Assembly: GCA_963724365.1 (NCBI GenBank)
Contig: CAVRUR010000014.1
Location: 1-64,000, forward strand
DNA: 64,000 nt
Direction of reading: 5' to 3'
Origin: JALORV01 sp963724365
Lineage (GTDB): Bacteria; Pseudomonadota; Gammaproteobacteria; Burkholderiales; Burkholderiaceae_F
The translations under genes and the position numbers were made by a program. Below the pieces are notes generated by a model, which saw only the letters and a program-made list of their open reading frames with translations, searched no databases and had not been told where the DNA came from. Below, piece after piece: positions 48,055-59,200 of the stretch (within the stretch, counting starts at the first letter, position 1; each line of letters starts with the position of its first letter).

Positions 48055-48316
48055 CTAGGCCCGTTGCGACCTATGACTGCCATCGAGGGCCGTCAGTTGG
48101 GCGGCCTCGCGCGCAAAGCGCTCCAGTTCGTCGCTGCCGGATCGGCGCATGGCACGCAGCGCGTTGGCCTGCGGGGCCAGCAGTCGCAGCAGGTGCTCCT
48201 TGCGGCTCGCGGCATCGACCAGGCGGGCCGCATCGTTGGCGACCAGGGCGTCGCTCTCGTCGTGCAGGACATGGAACGAGTTCGGCGAACAGATGTGCAG
48301 CGGGACGATTACCCAT
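48055..48316 (-). CDS. flgN: FlgN-like flagellar export chaperone (frameshifted)
   Basis: About 86 residues. After one frame change near 48280 the helical pattern reads HVLHDESDALVANDAARLVD, AASRKEHLLRLLAPQANALR and GSDELERFAREAAQLTAL. This is typical of FlgN, the chaperone for hook-associated proteins FlgK and FlgL. It is shorter than most FlgN proteins, and the N-terminal helix is poorly visible, perhaps due to further indels. The ATG at 48316 overlaps the flgM stop, and the flgM-flgN order matches many proteobacteria. Confidence 0.7.
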
Positions 48317-48575
48317 GACTCAGTGCCTCCAGCGTAAGGGCCAGCGCCGCCAGGACGCCATTGGCGACCGCGCCCGGGTCGCAGACGTAGTGACCCGACA
48401 CGATGACTTGTTGCATGCGCTGACACGCGACGCCTCGATCCACGCCGGAGCAGGCGCGCAGCCGGGCGGCAAATTCGGACCAGCGCGTACTCGCCGCCGG
48501 CGCTGCCGGGGACGCAGTCCGGACGGGACCGATCCAGTGATCCCGCAGGTCTTCAGGAAGGAAGGGAGTGTTCAT
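48309..48575 (-). CDS. flgM: anti-sigma-28 factor FlgM
   Basis: An 88-residue protein. The C-terminal half carries the FlgM sigma-binding pattern: QRMQQVIVSGHYVCDPGAVA followed by NGVLAALALTLEALSHG, comparable to the (K)V..I...I..G.Y.VD...IA..LL pattern of known FlgM. The N-terminal half is low-complexity, as usual for this partly unfolded, exported protein. It binds FliA until the hook is complete and FlgM is secreted. A nearly perfect sigma-28 promoter precedes it, forming the known feedback loop. It overlaps flgN by 8 bases. Confidence 0.8.
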   Translation of the reverse strand: MNTPFLPEDLRDHWIGPVRTASPAAPAASTRWSEFAARLRACSGVDRGVACQRMQQVIVSGHYVCDPGAVANGVLAALALTLEALSHG

Positions 48576-48602
48576 GGACGCTCGATGCGGTCGATGCGAC
48601 GG

Positions 48603-48629
48603 AGTTCGGCACTCCGGCCGCGAACTTTA
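48603..48629 (-). promoter_or_regulatory. FliA (sigma-28) promoter of flgM
   Basis: On the minus strand TAAAGTTC, 11 bases, GCCGAACT, that is TAAA-N15-GCCGA. Spacing and the extended -35 fit the sigma-28 consensus very closely. It lies 28 bases before the flgM ATG. Confidence 0.85.
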
Positions 48630-48760
48630 GTCAACGTGCGGCAGCTCGGGACACGCGCATTTGCCGGTTTCGGCCTGCCGATCGTGATCGGCAAGCCGCC
48701 CCGCAGGCACGCGTGGAGTATTCTTGAATCGCCCTCGATCACGCCCTGCCGCCGCACCGC

Positions 48761-51700
48761 GTGTCCGACACCACAACCCGGATTCACCGCCCGCCACCTC
48801 AGCGGGAACGACGCGGCGATACACCGTTGCGGCGCACCGGACGTGATGTCGGGCGACCGTGCGCTGGCGTTGGGCGCCGCCCGGCGAGCGGCCACGCGCC
48901 GTCGCCGGCCCAGCCGGCGACGCGGGCGGCGTTCACGGCGGCCCCCGGGCTTGGCGTACTTCGAGGACTGTCCGGACGCGATCCTGCGTTTCAACGCCGA
49001 GCGACGCGTCGTCTATGCGAATCCGGCGGTCGAGCGCGCCACGGCGGTCTCGCGCTGGCAGTTCATCGATCATCGGCTGGAGGAGGTCGAGCACTTCGCC
49101 GACTTTGCTCCGCTGTGGAACGAAAGCCTGGCGGCAGTCTCGAGACGCACGAAGGACGCTGGTTCAAGTTTTCCTATCCGCATCCGACCGGGGCGAAGCT
49201 CTTCGATGTCCGCCTGCAGGTGGAAACCGGCGTCGAGCCGGCGCCACACGCACGTGACCGCGGTGCTGCGCGACATCACGGTGCCGAAGTCGGCGCTGCG
49301 GGCGACACGCGCGGCGGCGGAGTTCGTCGAGAGTCTGCTGGCGAGCGCCAGCATCGGCATCGGGGTGCTCGACCGCGATTGTGTCTATCGCGTCTGGAAC
49401 GAACATCTCGAATCGCTGCTGGGCGTGGCGGCCGAGGCCGTGCTGGGCCGGGCGTTCGACGACGCGCCCGGGGCTTGCCGCACTGGCCGGGCTGGGCGTC
49501 GAAGTGCAGCGGCTGGCGAGCGGAGTGGCGCCGCATGCCGATCGAGGTCGAGGCCCGCTTATCCCGACGGCGAGCGGCCGTGGCTGCGGGTGAAGCTCAC
49601 TCCGGTGTTCGATCCGAACGGGTCACTTCGATGGCGTGTTCATCACGGTCGAGCGGATCGATCGTGAGCACTTCGCCGAGGGTTCGCTGGCGGCGCTGCG
49701 TCGCGCGCTCGAGCGCGTCGGCGAGATGGTGCTCGAAGTCGATCGGCACGGCACCGTGGTCGACGCCAACGAAACGGCGCTCGCCGACCTGGGCTACGAG
49801 CGCGACGCGCTGCGCGGCCTCGCGCTGGCGCAGATCGATGCGGGCCTGGGCGAGGGCGGGTTCGAAGCGCTGCACGAGCAGTTGCGGTCGCGCGGCGCCT
49901 ACCAGGGCGAGGCGACGTATCGCACGCGGTTCGGCTCGACCTTTCCGGTCGAGGTGGTGGTGCAGCGGGTCGAGCAGGGCGGCCGCGAGTTCATCCTGCT
50001 GCTGGCGCGCGATGCCACCGAGCGCAAGCGCGCCGAGGACGCGCTGACGGAGAGCGCCGAGCGGTTCCGCGCGTTGTTCGACGAAAGCCCGGTGGCGGCA
50101 CTGCTGCTGGATGCGGGCTTCCGCGTCATCGGCGTCAATCGTGCTGCCAGCGCGACCGTCGGCTACTCGATCGATGAACTGACGGGCCGCGACCCGGAAA
50201 TGCTGGTGCTTGCGGACGACCAGCTCGGCTATCGCCAGATGCGCGAACGCCTGCTGGGCGGCACGAGCCAGAGCGAGGCGACCGAGCGCCGGCTGGTTCA
50301 CCGCGACGGCCCGCTGGTGTGGACCAAGGCTCAATGTGCGCGCGGTGGCCGCGGGCAGCGGGCTGCGGCACTACCTCGTCGTGCTCGAGAACTTCACCGA
50401 TCGCAAGATCTTCGAGGAGCAGCTGCAGGTCGCGTTGCGCGACCAGCAGACGCTGTTCGAAACGATGTCGGTCGGCGTGGCGCAGACGATGTCGGGCAAG
50501 ATCATGCTGGCCAACCGCGAGTTTGCCGACATGTTCGGCTACCGCGACGGCCAGGTGATCGGCATGCCGCTGTGGGACCTGACGATCGACCGCGACAACC
50601 GCATGCCGAACGAGATCTCGGGCATGCCGGTGGTGCGGGCCAACCAGACGACCAGCGGCGAGGTGGTGCTGTTCCGCAAGGACGGCGAGCCGATCTGGTG
50701 CCTGGTGCAGGCCCGCCCGATCCAGTCGGAAGCGCCCGGCGCCGAAGGACTGCGCGAGGCGATCTACACCTTCCAGAACGTCTCGGAGATGAAGCGCCAG
50801 CGCGAAGCGCTCAGCCGCTCGCTGCTGGAGCTGAACGTCGTGCTCGACGCGACCTCGATGGGCGTGCTGCACCTGCAGGACGACCGGGTCGTGCGCTGCA
50901 ATGCGCAGGCGCAGGTGATGTTCGGGCATCCGGGCTCGGCGCTGGTCGGCACGCCGGTCGGCGCGCTGTTTTCCGCCGAGTCCGACTACTTCGAGGCCAT
51001 CACGTCGCTGCGGGCGCAGCTCGCGACCGGCAGCCCGGCCTCGTTCGAGGGCCTGATGAAGGGGCGCAACGGCACCTTCTGGGCGCTGGTGTCGCTGCGC
51101 AAGGTCGACGCCAAGGTCGGCGCCAAGGGAATGATCGCGTCGATCCTCGACATCTCGGAGCGCAAGAAGCAGGAAGAGGAACTGCAGACGGCGCTGGCGC
51201 AGCAGCAGCTCATCTTCGATACCGCGCTGGTGGGGCTGCTCTTCGTGCGCGATGGCCGGCCGGTGCGCGCCAACAGTGCGATGGAGGAGTTGATGGCCTG
51301 CGATCCGGGCGGGCTCGTCAACCAGATGCAGCTCTTCACGCATCCGACGGATCACCTGCTGCTGGCCAGTCTGGCCGAGCACTATCCGCGCATCGCGGAG
51401 TCCGGGGCCTGCGAGTTCGAGCTGTACATGTACCGGCGCAAGGCCGATCCGATCTGGGTCGCGGTGCAGGGACGCGCGGTCAGTCGCGGAGCGCCCGGAA
51501 CTCGGCTACATCTTCGCCTTCGTCAACATCGACGAACGCAAGCGCTCGGAGCGTGAACTGCGCTCGACGCTGAACGAACTGCAGCTCATCTTCGACAACG
51601 CGCTGGTGGCGATGCTGTACGTCGCCAACGACCTCATCCTGAAGGCGAATGCGGCCACCGAGCGCCTGTTCGGCTACGACCCGCGCGATTACTCGGAGCT

Positions 51701-53357
51701 GGTGGTCTCCACGCTCTTCGCGCATCCGGCCGACTGGGACCGTGTCAGCACCGAGGTCATGGACGCGGCGGGCGAGGATGAGCGCTACTCGTTCGAACTG
51801 CTGATGCAGCGGGCCGACGGCAGCACGTTCTGGTGCGCCGGCAACGGCACGCCGCTCGACCCGGCCGCGCCGGAGCGCGGCCTGATCCTGACGCTGATGG
51901 ACGTCGACGCACGGCGACGCTCCGAGGAAGAACTGCGCCGGGTGCGCAACTACCTCGACCTGGTGGTCGAGAACCTGCCGGTGCTGGTGTCGGTGCGGGA
52001 GGCCGAGACCGGGCGCTTCGTCAGCCTGAACCGCGCCGGCGAGCAGATCACCGGACTGTCGCGCCAGCAGGTCGTCGGCCGCACCTGGCGCGAGGTCTAT
52101 GCGCGCCAGTTCGCCGATCTCTACGCCGAGCTCGACCGCAAGGCGCTGGCGACCGGCACGCAGGTCGACCGGCCGCGCGATGTGATGCTGCGCGCCGACG
52201 GCAAGCGGCTGACGGTCAACCAGCGCGTGGTGCCGCTGTTCGAGCCGGGCCCGGGCGTCGAATCGCATCCGCGCTACGTGATGTCGATCATCGACGACCT
52301 GACCGAGGAAGTGCGGGCCGAGGTTGCGCTGCGCGAGACCGAGGCGCGCTTCCGCCAGTTCGCCGAGAACATCGACCAGCTGGTCTTCATCATGACCGGC
52401 GACTTCTCGAGCGTGCTGTACGTCAATCCGCGCTACCAGTCGCTGATCGGCGCGCCGGTCGAGGAACTGATCGAGAACCCGCGCAGCGCGCTGCGCCACG
52501 TGGTCAGCGAGGATGCGCCGGGCATCCTGCGCATGCTGCCGCGACTGGTGGCCCGCATGCGGCGCCTGCTGCGCTCGGAGTTCACGGTGCGGCATCAATC
52601 ACCCGGCGCGCGGCGTCTGCATGATCAGCGTGCGGCTCAATCCGGTGCGGATGGAAGACGGCGCGATCCGCGTGTTCGGCGTCGCCGACGACGTGACCGA
52701 ACGCGCGGCGGCCGAGCGCCAGCGGATGGAGGAGGTCGTCAAGCAGCGCGACATCCTCGTGCGCGAGGTGCATCACCGCATCAAGAACAACCTGCAGGGC
52801 GTGGCGGGACTGATCCAGCAGGCGGCGACCGCGCGGCCCGAGGTGGCCCCGGCGCTCGAGGAGGCCGCGGCGCAGATCCAGGCGATCGCGCAGGTGCACG
52901 GACTGCAGATCCGCGCGACCGGCACGCTGCCGGTGCTCGGCGTCGCGCAGGGCATCTTCCAGAACCTCGCCAGCATGTTCGGCGCCGAGATCCGTTTCGA
53001 GCCGCCGCCGCCGGACCTGTGGCGCTTCGGCCTGCCCGAAAACGAGGCAGTGCCGCTGGCGCTGGTCATCAACGAACTGGGCACCAACGCGATCAAGCAT
53101 CGGCAGCCGCACGCGACTGCGATCCGCGTGCACGTGGCGTCGCGCCCGGAGGGCATGGAGTTCGTGATCGAGAATCCCGGGCCAACTGCCGCCGGGGTTC
53201 AGCCTGGCGGACATCGCCGCGAGCGTGTCGGGACTCGGCCTGGTGAAGGCCCTGCTGCCGCGTCGCGGCGCGCGCCTGTCGATCGAAGCCTCAGGCGAGC
53301 GCCGTGCTGGCACGGCTGCAATTGTTCCCGCCGGCCGTTCGCGAGGAGAATGTCTGA
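48761..53357 (+). CDS. ten-PAS sensor histidine kinase, HWE/HisKA_2 type (multiply frameshifted)
   Basis: A soluble kinase of about 1,500 residues. Ten PAS modules can be read, starting near 48955, 49310, 49700, 50065, 50440, 50830, 51205, 51590, 51950 and 52350; examples are FRALFDESPVAALLLDAGF, LFETMSVGVAQTMSGKIML and LIFDNALVAMLYVANDLILK. The kinase core near 52750 has the phospho-accepting His in VHHRIKNNLQGVAGLIQQA. The ATPase domain has PLALVINELGTNAIKHRQPH and later SGLGLVKALLPRRGARL. No membrane helix is seen. The start is uncertain: GTG 48761 or ATG 48846. About ten frame changes, nearly all +1, occur before 50350 and after 52590. The next gene is its likely response regulator. Confidence 0.82.
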
Positions 53358-53405
53358 GTCACCGAGGCGACAGCGCCATCGCCGCGGCCGCTAACGAAGC
53401 AGAAA

Positions 53406-54001
53406 ATGATGACTGAAGAACAACCCCTGATACTCGTCGTCGACGACGACCGTCTGGTGCTCGCCACGCTGGTGGCCGGTCTCAAGCAGGCCGGCTTCGA
53501 GGTGATCGAGGCCGACAACGGCGACGACGCGATCCTGCTGGCGCGCAAGTTCAAGCCCGACTGGCCATCCTCGACATGCGCATGCAGGGCAAGTCGGGCA
53601 TGGATGTGGCACGCTATCTCGCGGCCAACACCAGCACCGGATTCATGTTCCTGTCGGCGTTCGGCGATGCCGACATCGTCGAGGAGGCCACCCGCATGGG
53701 AGCGCTCGGCTACCTGGTGAAGCCGCTCGACGTGCGCCAGATCGTGCCGGCGGTGCGCGCCGCGCTGGGACGCTGGGAGGAAATGAAGGCCGCGCCGGTC
53801 GCGGCGACCGGACGGCGGTAGGGCGCCCGGCCGCGACGAATACATCGCGATCGGCATCCTGATGGAACGCCTGCGCCTGGACTACGACCGTGCACTCGAG
53901 GCCTTGCGTGCGCAGGCACGTGCCGAAGGGCACGACGACCGAGCAACTGGCCGCCACCATGGTCGAGGCGGCGAACCGCCTGAACTCGATCCGCACGCTA
54001 A
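53406..54001 (+). CDS. response regulator with receiver and ANTAR domains (frameshifted)
   Basis: About 195 residues. The receiver has LILVVDDDRLVLATLVAGLK, phospho-acceptor Asp in AILDMRMQGKSGMDVARYL, LSAFGDADIVEEATRMGALG and YLVKPLDVRQIVPAVRAAL. After frame changes near 53560, 53820 and 53925 the helical ANTAR RNA-binding domain is read as RDEYIAIGILMERLRLDYDR and TTEQLAATMVEAANRLNSI, probably ending at the TAA 53999-54001. ANTAR regulators such as NasT and AmiR act by antitermination on leader RNAs, so this system may control gene expression at the RNA level. It lies 48 bases after the ten-PAS kinase. Confidence 0.72.
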
Positions 54002-54010
54002 GGTCGCGCG

Positions 54011-54421
54011 ATGCCGGTCGATCGACTATATCCAGCGATACGGCTTCCGGCGCTGGTACGAGCGCCAGCTGATCGAAAGCCACGCCTACCTGGCACTGGG
54101 CTTCGTCGCGCTGATCATGATGCTCGCCGGCGTCGAAGTGATGGGCGACATGAAGTCGTCGACCGGCTACGTCTGCGCATCCTGCGGATGGCGGCGCTGG
54201 GCGGCGTCCTGATGCTGGTGGCCTGGCGCCGCTTCAACGCGCTGCTCGCGCGCGCCGAACGTTCGCCGAAGCGGCCACCTGCCCGAGCTGCAACGCGTGG
54301 GGCAAGTTTCGCGTCCTCGGCCAGGAGGCCACGACCGACGACGACCCCCCGGAAGCCGGCCGTCCCCGCTGGCTGCGCGTGCGCTGCGCGAAGTGCGGGA
54401 ATGAGTGGAAGACTCGGTTGA
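54011..54421 (+). CDS. two-helix membrane protein with zinc ribbon (frameshifted)
   Basis: About 135 residues, unknown function. Reading across three or four indels gives YIQRYGFRRWYERQLIESHA, a first membrane helix YLALGFVALIMMLAGVEVM, a second LRILRMAALGGVLMLVAWRR, and then a zinc-ribbon-like tail with CPSCNAWGKFRVLGQE and VRCAKCGNEWKTRL. I recall similar uncharacterised proteins in Burkholderiales, with the YGFRRWYERQLIESH signature. The stop TGA lies directly before repeat element copy 2. Confidence 0.6.
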   Translation: MPVDRLYPAIRLPALVRAPADRKPRLPGTGLRRADHDARRRRSDGRHEVVDRLRLRILRMAALGGVLMLVAWRRFNALLARAERSPKRPPARAATRGASFASSARRPRPTTTPRKPAVPAGCACAARSAGMSGRLG

Positions 54422-54630
54422 GCGTCGCTCGTGTACGCGATCGGCTGCGCCGATCGCACGTGCACTCGGCGTCCGGCACGCTTCCCGCCGCAGCAGCGAA
54501 CGCTGGCTAAAGATCTGATGAAGTCGGCTGCCGCTCCGGAGCGCAGCCGACTAATCAGTCTTGAGCGCTGCACGTCGTGCGCGTACCGTCCGAGTGCACG
54601 TGCGACGCGTCAGCGCGTCGCGTACACGAG
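54422..54630. repeat. multi-hairpin inverted-repeat element, copy 2
   Basis: A shorter version of the element at 43408-43808. The left end is GCGTCGCTCGTGTACGCGAT and the right end GTCGCGTACACGAG. The shared core GCACGTGCACTCGG is found at the left and its complement at the right. The inner right-arm block GCTCCGGAGCGCAGCCGACT and AATCAGTCTTGAGCGC is also shared with copy 1. The tip hairpins (GCGATCGGC-TGC-GCCGATCGC on the left, GCGACGCG-TCAG-CGCGTCGC on the right) differ from copy 1 but still pair. It begins directly after a plus-strand TGA and overlaps the reading-frame end of the minus-strand kinase. Confidence 0.82.
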
Positions 54631-56140
54631 GATCGCTTTCCCAAAGCGTGAAGTAGAACGTCGCTCCATGCCCCGGATTGGGCGCGGGGACGGCTTCGGC
54701 CCAGATGCGGCCGCCGTGGCGGCGGATGATCTTCTGCACGGTGGCCAGCCCAACGCCGGTTCCCGGCAAACTCGTTCGCGCTGTGGAACCGCTGGAACAG
54801 GCCGAACAGCTTCTCGGCAAAGCGCATGTCGAAGCCGGCGCCGTTGTCCTTCACGAAGTAGGTGCGCAGTGCCGCCTTCGTGCCTGGCTCCGAATTCGAT
54901 CCGCGCCTGCGGGATTCGCGGGCCGTGAACTTCCAGGCATTGCCGAGCAGGTTCTGCAGCACGAGGCGCAGCAGCGTGCTGTCGCCGTCGGCGCGCAGGT
55001 CGGGCGCGATGACGAACTCGACCGCACGCGCGGTGATCCTGGGCGCGCAGGTCGTCGGCGAGTTCGCGCGCCAGCTGCGACAGATCGACGCGTTCGCGCG
55101 CCAGTTCGCGGCTGGTCATGCGGGACAGCGACAGCAACGTCTCGATCATCGAGTTCATGCGCTGGCTGGCGGCGACGATGCGGCGCAGGTGGTCGCGTCC
55201 GAGGTCGTCGAGCGGCTTGCCGCGGTCGCCGTAGTCCTCGAGCACGATGGTGGCGAAGCCGTCGACCACGCGCAGTGGCGCGCGCAGGTCGTGCGAGACC
55301 GAATACGAGAAGCTGTCGAGTTCGCGCACCGCGTGGTCGAGCTCCGGCCGAGCGCTCGGCGAGTTGCCGCGATTGCGCTGCTCGAGATCGGACTGCAGCT
55401 GCGTCGAACGTCCTCCGGCCGCGCCGCTGCAGCGCTGCCAGCAGCGGCGTCAGGTCATGGGCAGCACCGGCGTAGCCGGAAATTGCCCGTGCCGCGAGAA
55501 CATCGGGGCCGCCGGACAACGCAATGACGCGGCGTCGCCGCGCCCGTCCTGCCGGACTCGACTTCGAGGCGGACGTCGAAGAACGGAGCACGATGCGGCC
55601 AAGCGCTGCGCCAGCGCCGGAGGTGCGCTCATGCCGGGCCGCGATGTTCCCATGGCCGGCGTCCGACGAGCGCAGTGCAGTCGAACCAGTCGACGGCGCG
55701 ATGGCCGCGTTCGACCTCGACGACGACGCCTGCTGGCGTCAGTGCACCAGGTCCAGCTCGCCGACGCCGCCAGCGACTGCCTCAGGCGACCGAGTTCATC
55801 GCGCGCACGCCGTTGCTGCGACAGCGACGACGCCCGTCAGGGCGAGCAGTGCGCCGACCGACAGCGGCACCCAGTAGCCAGGGCCGACGCGCTGACTCCG
55901 ATGTGCGGTCGCATCAGCGCGATGCGACGGCACGGATGCCGTCGCGATAACTGCTGCCGGCGACGATCACAACGGCGCGCCTGCGGATCCGGCTCGCCCG
56001 GCGCTGGGTGCGAGTGCCCGCTCGCGTGGAAGGGGCGTCCACGCGAACAGCGTCCGCTGTCGGAAGTCGTGCTGTCCCCACCGAGGGCGATTGTGCAGCA
56101 TCACGCGGGTCCGCGCGAGTTCGCAAGCAGTGGTCCGCAT
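54551..56140 (-). CDS. membrane sensor histidine kinase (multiply frameshifted)
   Basis: About 500 residues, with many frame changes. A membrane helix is read near 55860 (YWVPLSVGALLALTGVVAVA). The dimerisation domain has VRELDSFSYSVSHDLRAPLR with the phospho-accepting His, then VVDGFATIVLEDYG and MIETLLSLSRMTSRELARER. The ATPase domain has LRLVLQNLLGNAWKFTARES, YFVKDNGAGFDMRFAEKLFG, LFQRFHSANEF, TGVGLATVQKIIRRHGGRIW and HGATFYFTLWE. It is the phytochrome-kinase-like HisKA type. The last residues are encoded inside repeat element copy 2. The N-terminus is unclear and ATG 56140 is only a guess; a response-regulator partner cannot be named. Confidence 0.7.
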
Positions 56141-56278
56141 GGCAGCCGAAATGCCTGCGGAACGGGCGGCTTTTCAAGGGGTCGTCACTCCGGCGATTCC
56201 GACTAGCCTGCCTCGATCGTCCGTCCGGTGCGTCCGCTCGCGCCCTGCCCATGCCGCACGCGCAAGTCTCCGTCCCTG

Positions 56279-59200
56279 ATGCAGCGACTTCGTCGCCTGC
56301 TGGCTGCGCGCAGCGTCGGTGTCGTCGGCGAGCCGGATCCGAGCGCACGTCCGGCGCGAACGACGCGGCGCTTTGCTCCCATCGTGCTGCCCGGAGGCCA
56401 TGCGCGGTTCCGTTCGATCGCACTGCCGATGATCGGCGTGCTGGTGCTGGTGGCGAGCTGGGCGGTCGGCGTCAGCTACTACTTCCACCATCGCAGCTCG
56501 GCTGCGCTGTTCGTGGCGGAACAGCGCGCGCGAAGGCGGAGCGAGGCGCGTCGATGGTTGAGGCTTCCATCCTCGACGACTACCGGGGCGTCGAACAGGC
56601 CGCCCGCGCGCTGGCGGAGCGCTCCGACCTGATGGCGGCACTGGACCGTCCCGACGCCGACGACGCCGTGCGGCTCTGGGCGCAGCGGACACGGCGGCTG
56701 GGCGGCGACATCGTGGCCGAGGTCTACGACAGCAGGGCCAGCTCGTCGACCGCGATCGGCGATCGCGGATCGCTATCGGCTTGCCGGACGCAGATGAGCC
56801 GATGATCGTGCGCAAGGCACTCGCCGGCAAGACACCTGTCGGCGGCGAGTGGCTCGACGGACTGAACCTGCGTGCCGTCGTCCCGGTCTTCGCCGGGCAG
56901 CCGCGTCGTCGGTGTCGTCGGCGCCGAGCACCGCATCGATGCCGAATACATCGCGCGCCTGGCGACTCGCCTCGGGCTCGACATCGGCCTGGTTGCACGC
57001 GGACGAGCGCTCGTCGGGACTCGCGTCCGCAGACGATCCGCGCTGGCTCGAGAAGATCGCCAATCGGGTGGCGCACGGGACGGCCGGGCCGATCGCGCTC
57101 GATGGCAGCCTGGACGTTGCGCTCAGTCCGCTGATCTGCTTTCACGCGAACCGCTGGCCGTGGCCGTGCTGATGCCGAACGACGCATGCCTACAGTGACA
57201 CTGAGCGATTCGACCAATGCGTTCGCCACGGTCGTGCTGTTCACGATCCTGGCGACGATCGCGGCTGGTCTTGTACCTCACGCGCTACCTGATCGCATCC
57301 GGTGAAGGCACTCACGGAGCGCGCCGAGGAACTCTCGCTGCGCTTTGCCGGCCGCCGCGCGGTACGACGCGGCGACGAACTCGACTCGCTGGTCGGCTCC
57401 TTCGAGGCGATGACGACGGCGCTGCTGTCGCACTCGGACCGGCTGGCGCGAGCCCACAAGAGCGAACTGCAGAACAGCCTCGAGTTGCAGCACCAGTACG
57501 CGCAGATGCGCCTGCTGCGCGGACTCGCAGCCGCGGCGAACGAGGGTGGACTCGGTCGAGGAGACGCTGGAGCGTGCACTGCGCGAGATCGGCGGCTATC
57601 TCGACTGGCCACTGGGGCGCGTCGCTCTGCAGCAGGAGGACGTCGCCGACGCGCAGCTGCCGCCGCGCTCGATCTGGTTCACCCGCGACAGCGAACGCTT
57701 CGGCGTCGTTCATCGACGCCAGCAACCGGACGCCGATCGTTCCGTCGCCCGATCACCTGATCGGCCGCGCCTATCTCTCCGGCACGCCGCACTGGGTGTC
57801 CGATCTGTCGCGGATGTCGAACTGGAACCGGCTGGTCGAGGCGCTCGACGCCGGGCTGCAGACCGGCATCGTCGATTCCGGTCATCGCACGCGGCCACGT
57901 GACGGCGTTCATCGAGTTCTTCTGCGATCACCGCGTCGAGGCGACCAACGAGCAACTCGAACTGCTCGAGGCGATCAGCGCCGAGCTGTCGCGCGTGGCC
58001 GAACGGCAGCGGGCCGAGCGCGATCTGCGCGAGCGCGAAGTCGAAGCGAGCCGACTGGCGATGGTGGCTTCGCGCACCGACCAGATGGTGATGATCCTGG
58101 ACACCTCCGGGCGCATCCAGTGGGCCAACGACGCCTGCGCGCAGTTTTCCGGCTACTCACTGCAGGACGTGCGTGGACGCCTGGCGCATACCCTGCTGCA
58201 GGGCCCGCAGACCGACGCGATCGACGATCGCGACCATCGGCGAGGCCATCGCGCGCGGCGAGTCGTGCCGGGTCGAATTCGTTGCCTATACGCGGGACGG
58301 CGAGATGCGCGTGCTCGAAGTCGAGGGCCAGCCGCTGCGCGACGAGCAGGGGCGCTACTTCCAGTACGCGTTGATCAGCCCGGATATCACCGAGCGCAAG
58401 CGTACCGAGGCGGCGCTGCGCGAGAGCGCCGAGTATTTCCGCGCGCTGTTCGACGAGTCACCGGTGGCGGCGGCCATCCAGGCGCCGGACTTCCGCATCG
58501 TGCGCGCCAACGCGGCGCACACGCGGATGCTCGGCTACACGATCGACCAGGTGATCGGCAAGGACCTGATCACCTTCTATCACCCGGACGATGTCGATGC
58601 CGGTGCACGCCGCGCGCCGCGCGCTCGCTCGAGCACGAGCGCGGTCCGGTGACGTTCGAGCGCCGCATGCTGACCGGCGACGGCCGCACGATCTGGGTGC
58701 GCGGACACGCGGTGCGCTTCAGCGATGCCAGCGGCGAGCGCTACACGCTGACGATGCTCGAGAACATCACCGAGAGCAAGCAGGTCGAGCGCGTGCTGCG
58801 CGAGGCCAAGGAGATCGCCGAGTCGGCCAGCCGGGCGAAGTCGCAGTTCCTCGCCAACATGAGCCACGAGATCCGCACGCCGATGAACGGCGTGCTCGGC
58901 ATGACGGAACTGCTGCTCGGCACGCCGCTGTCGGACAAGCAGCGCCGCTTCGCCGAATGCGGTCTATCGGTCGGGCGAGGCGCTGCTCGAGATCATCAAC
59001 GACATCCTCGACTTCTCGAAGATCGAGGCCGGCAAGCTCGAACTCGAGTCGGTCGACTTCAACCTGCGCACAGTCGTCGAGGACGTGTTCGAGCTGCTCG
59101 CGCCGCGCGCGCACCAGAAGCGGCTGGAACTGGCGTCGCGCATCGAACCGGCCGTGCCGACCGTCGTGCGCGGCGATCCGATGCGGCTGCGCCAGGTGCT

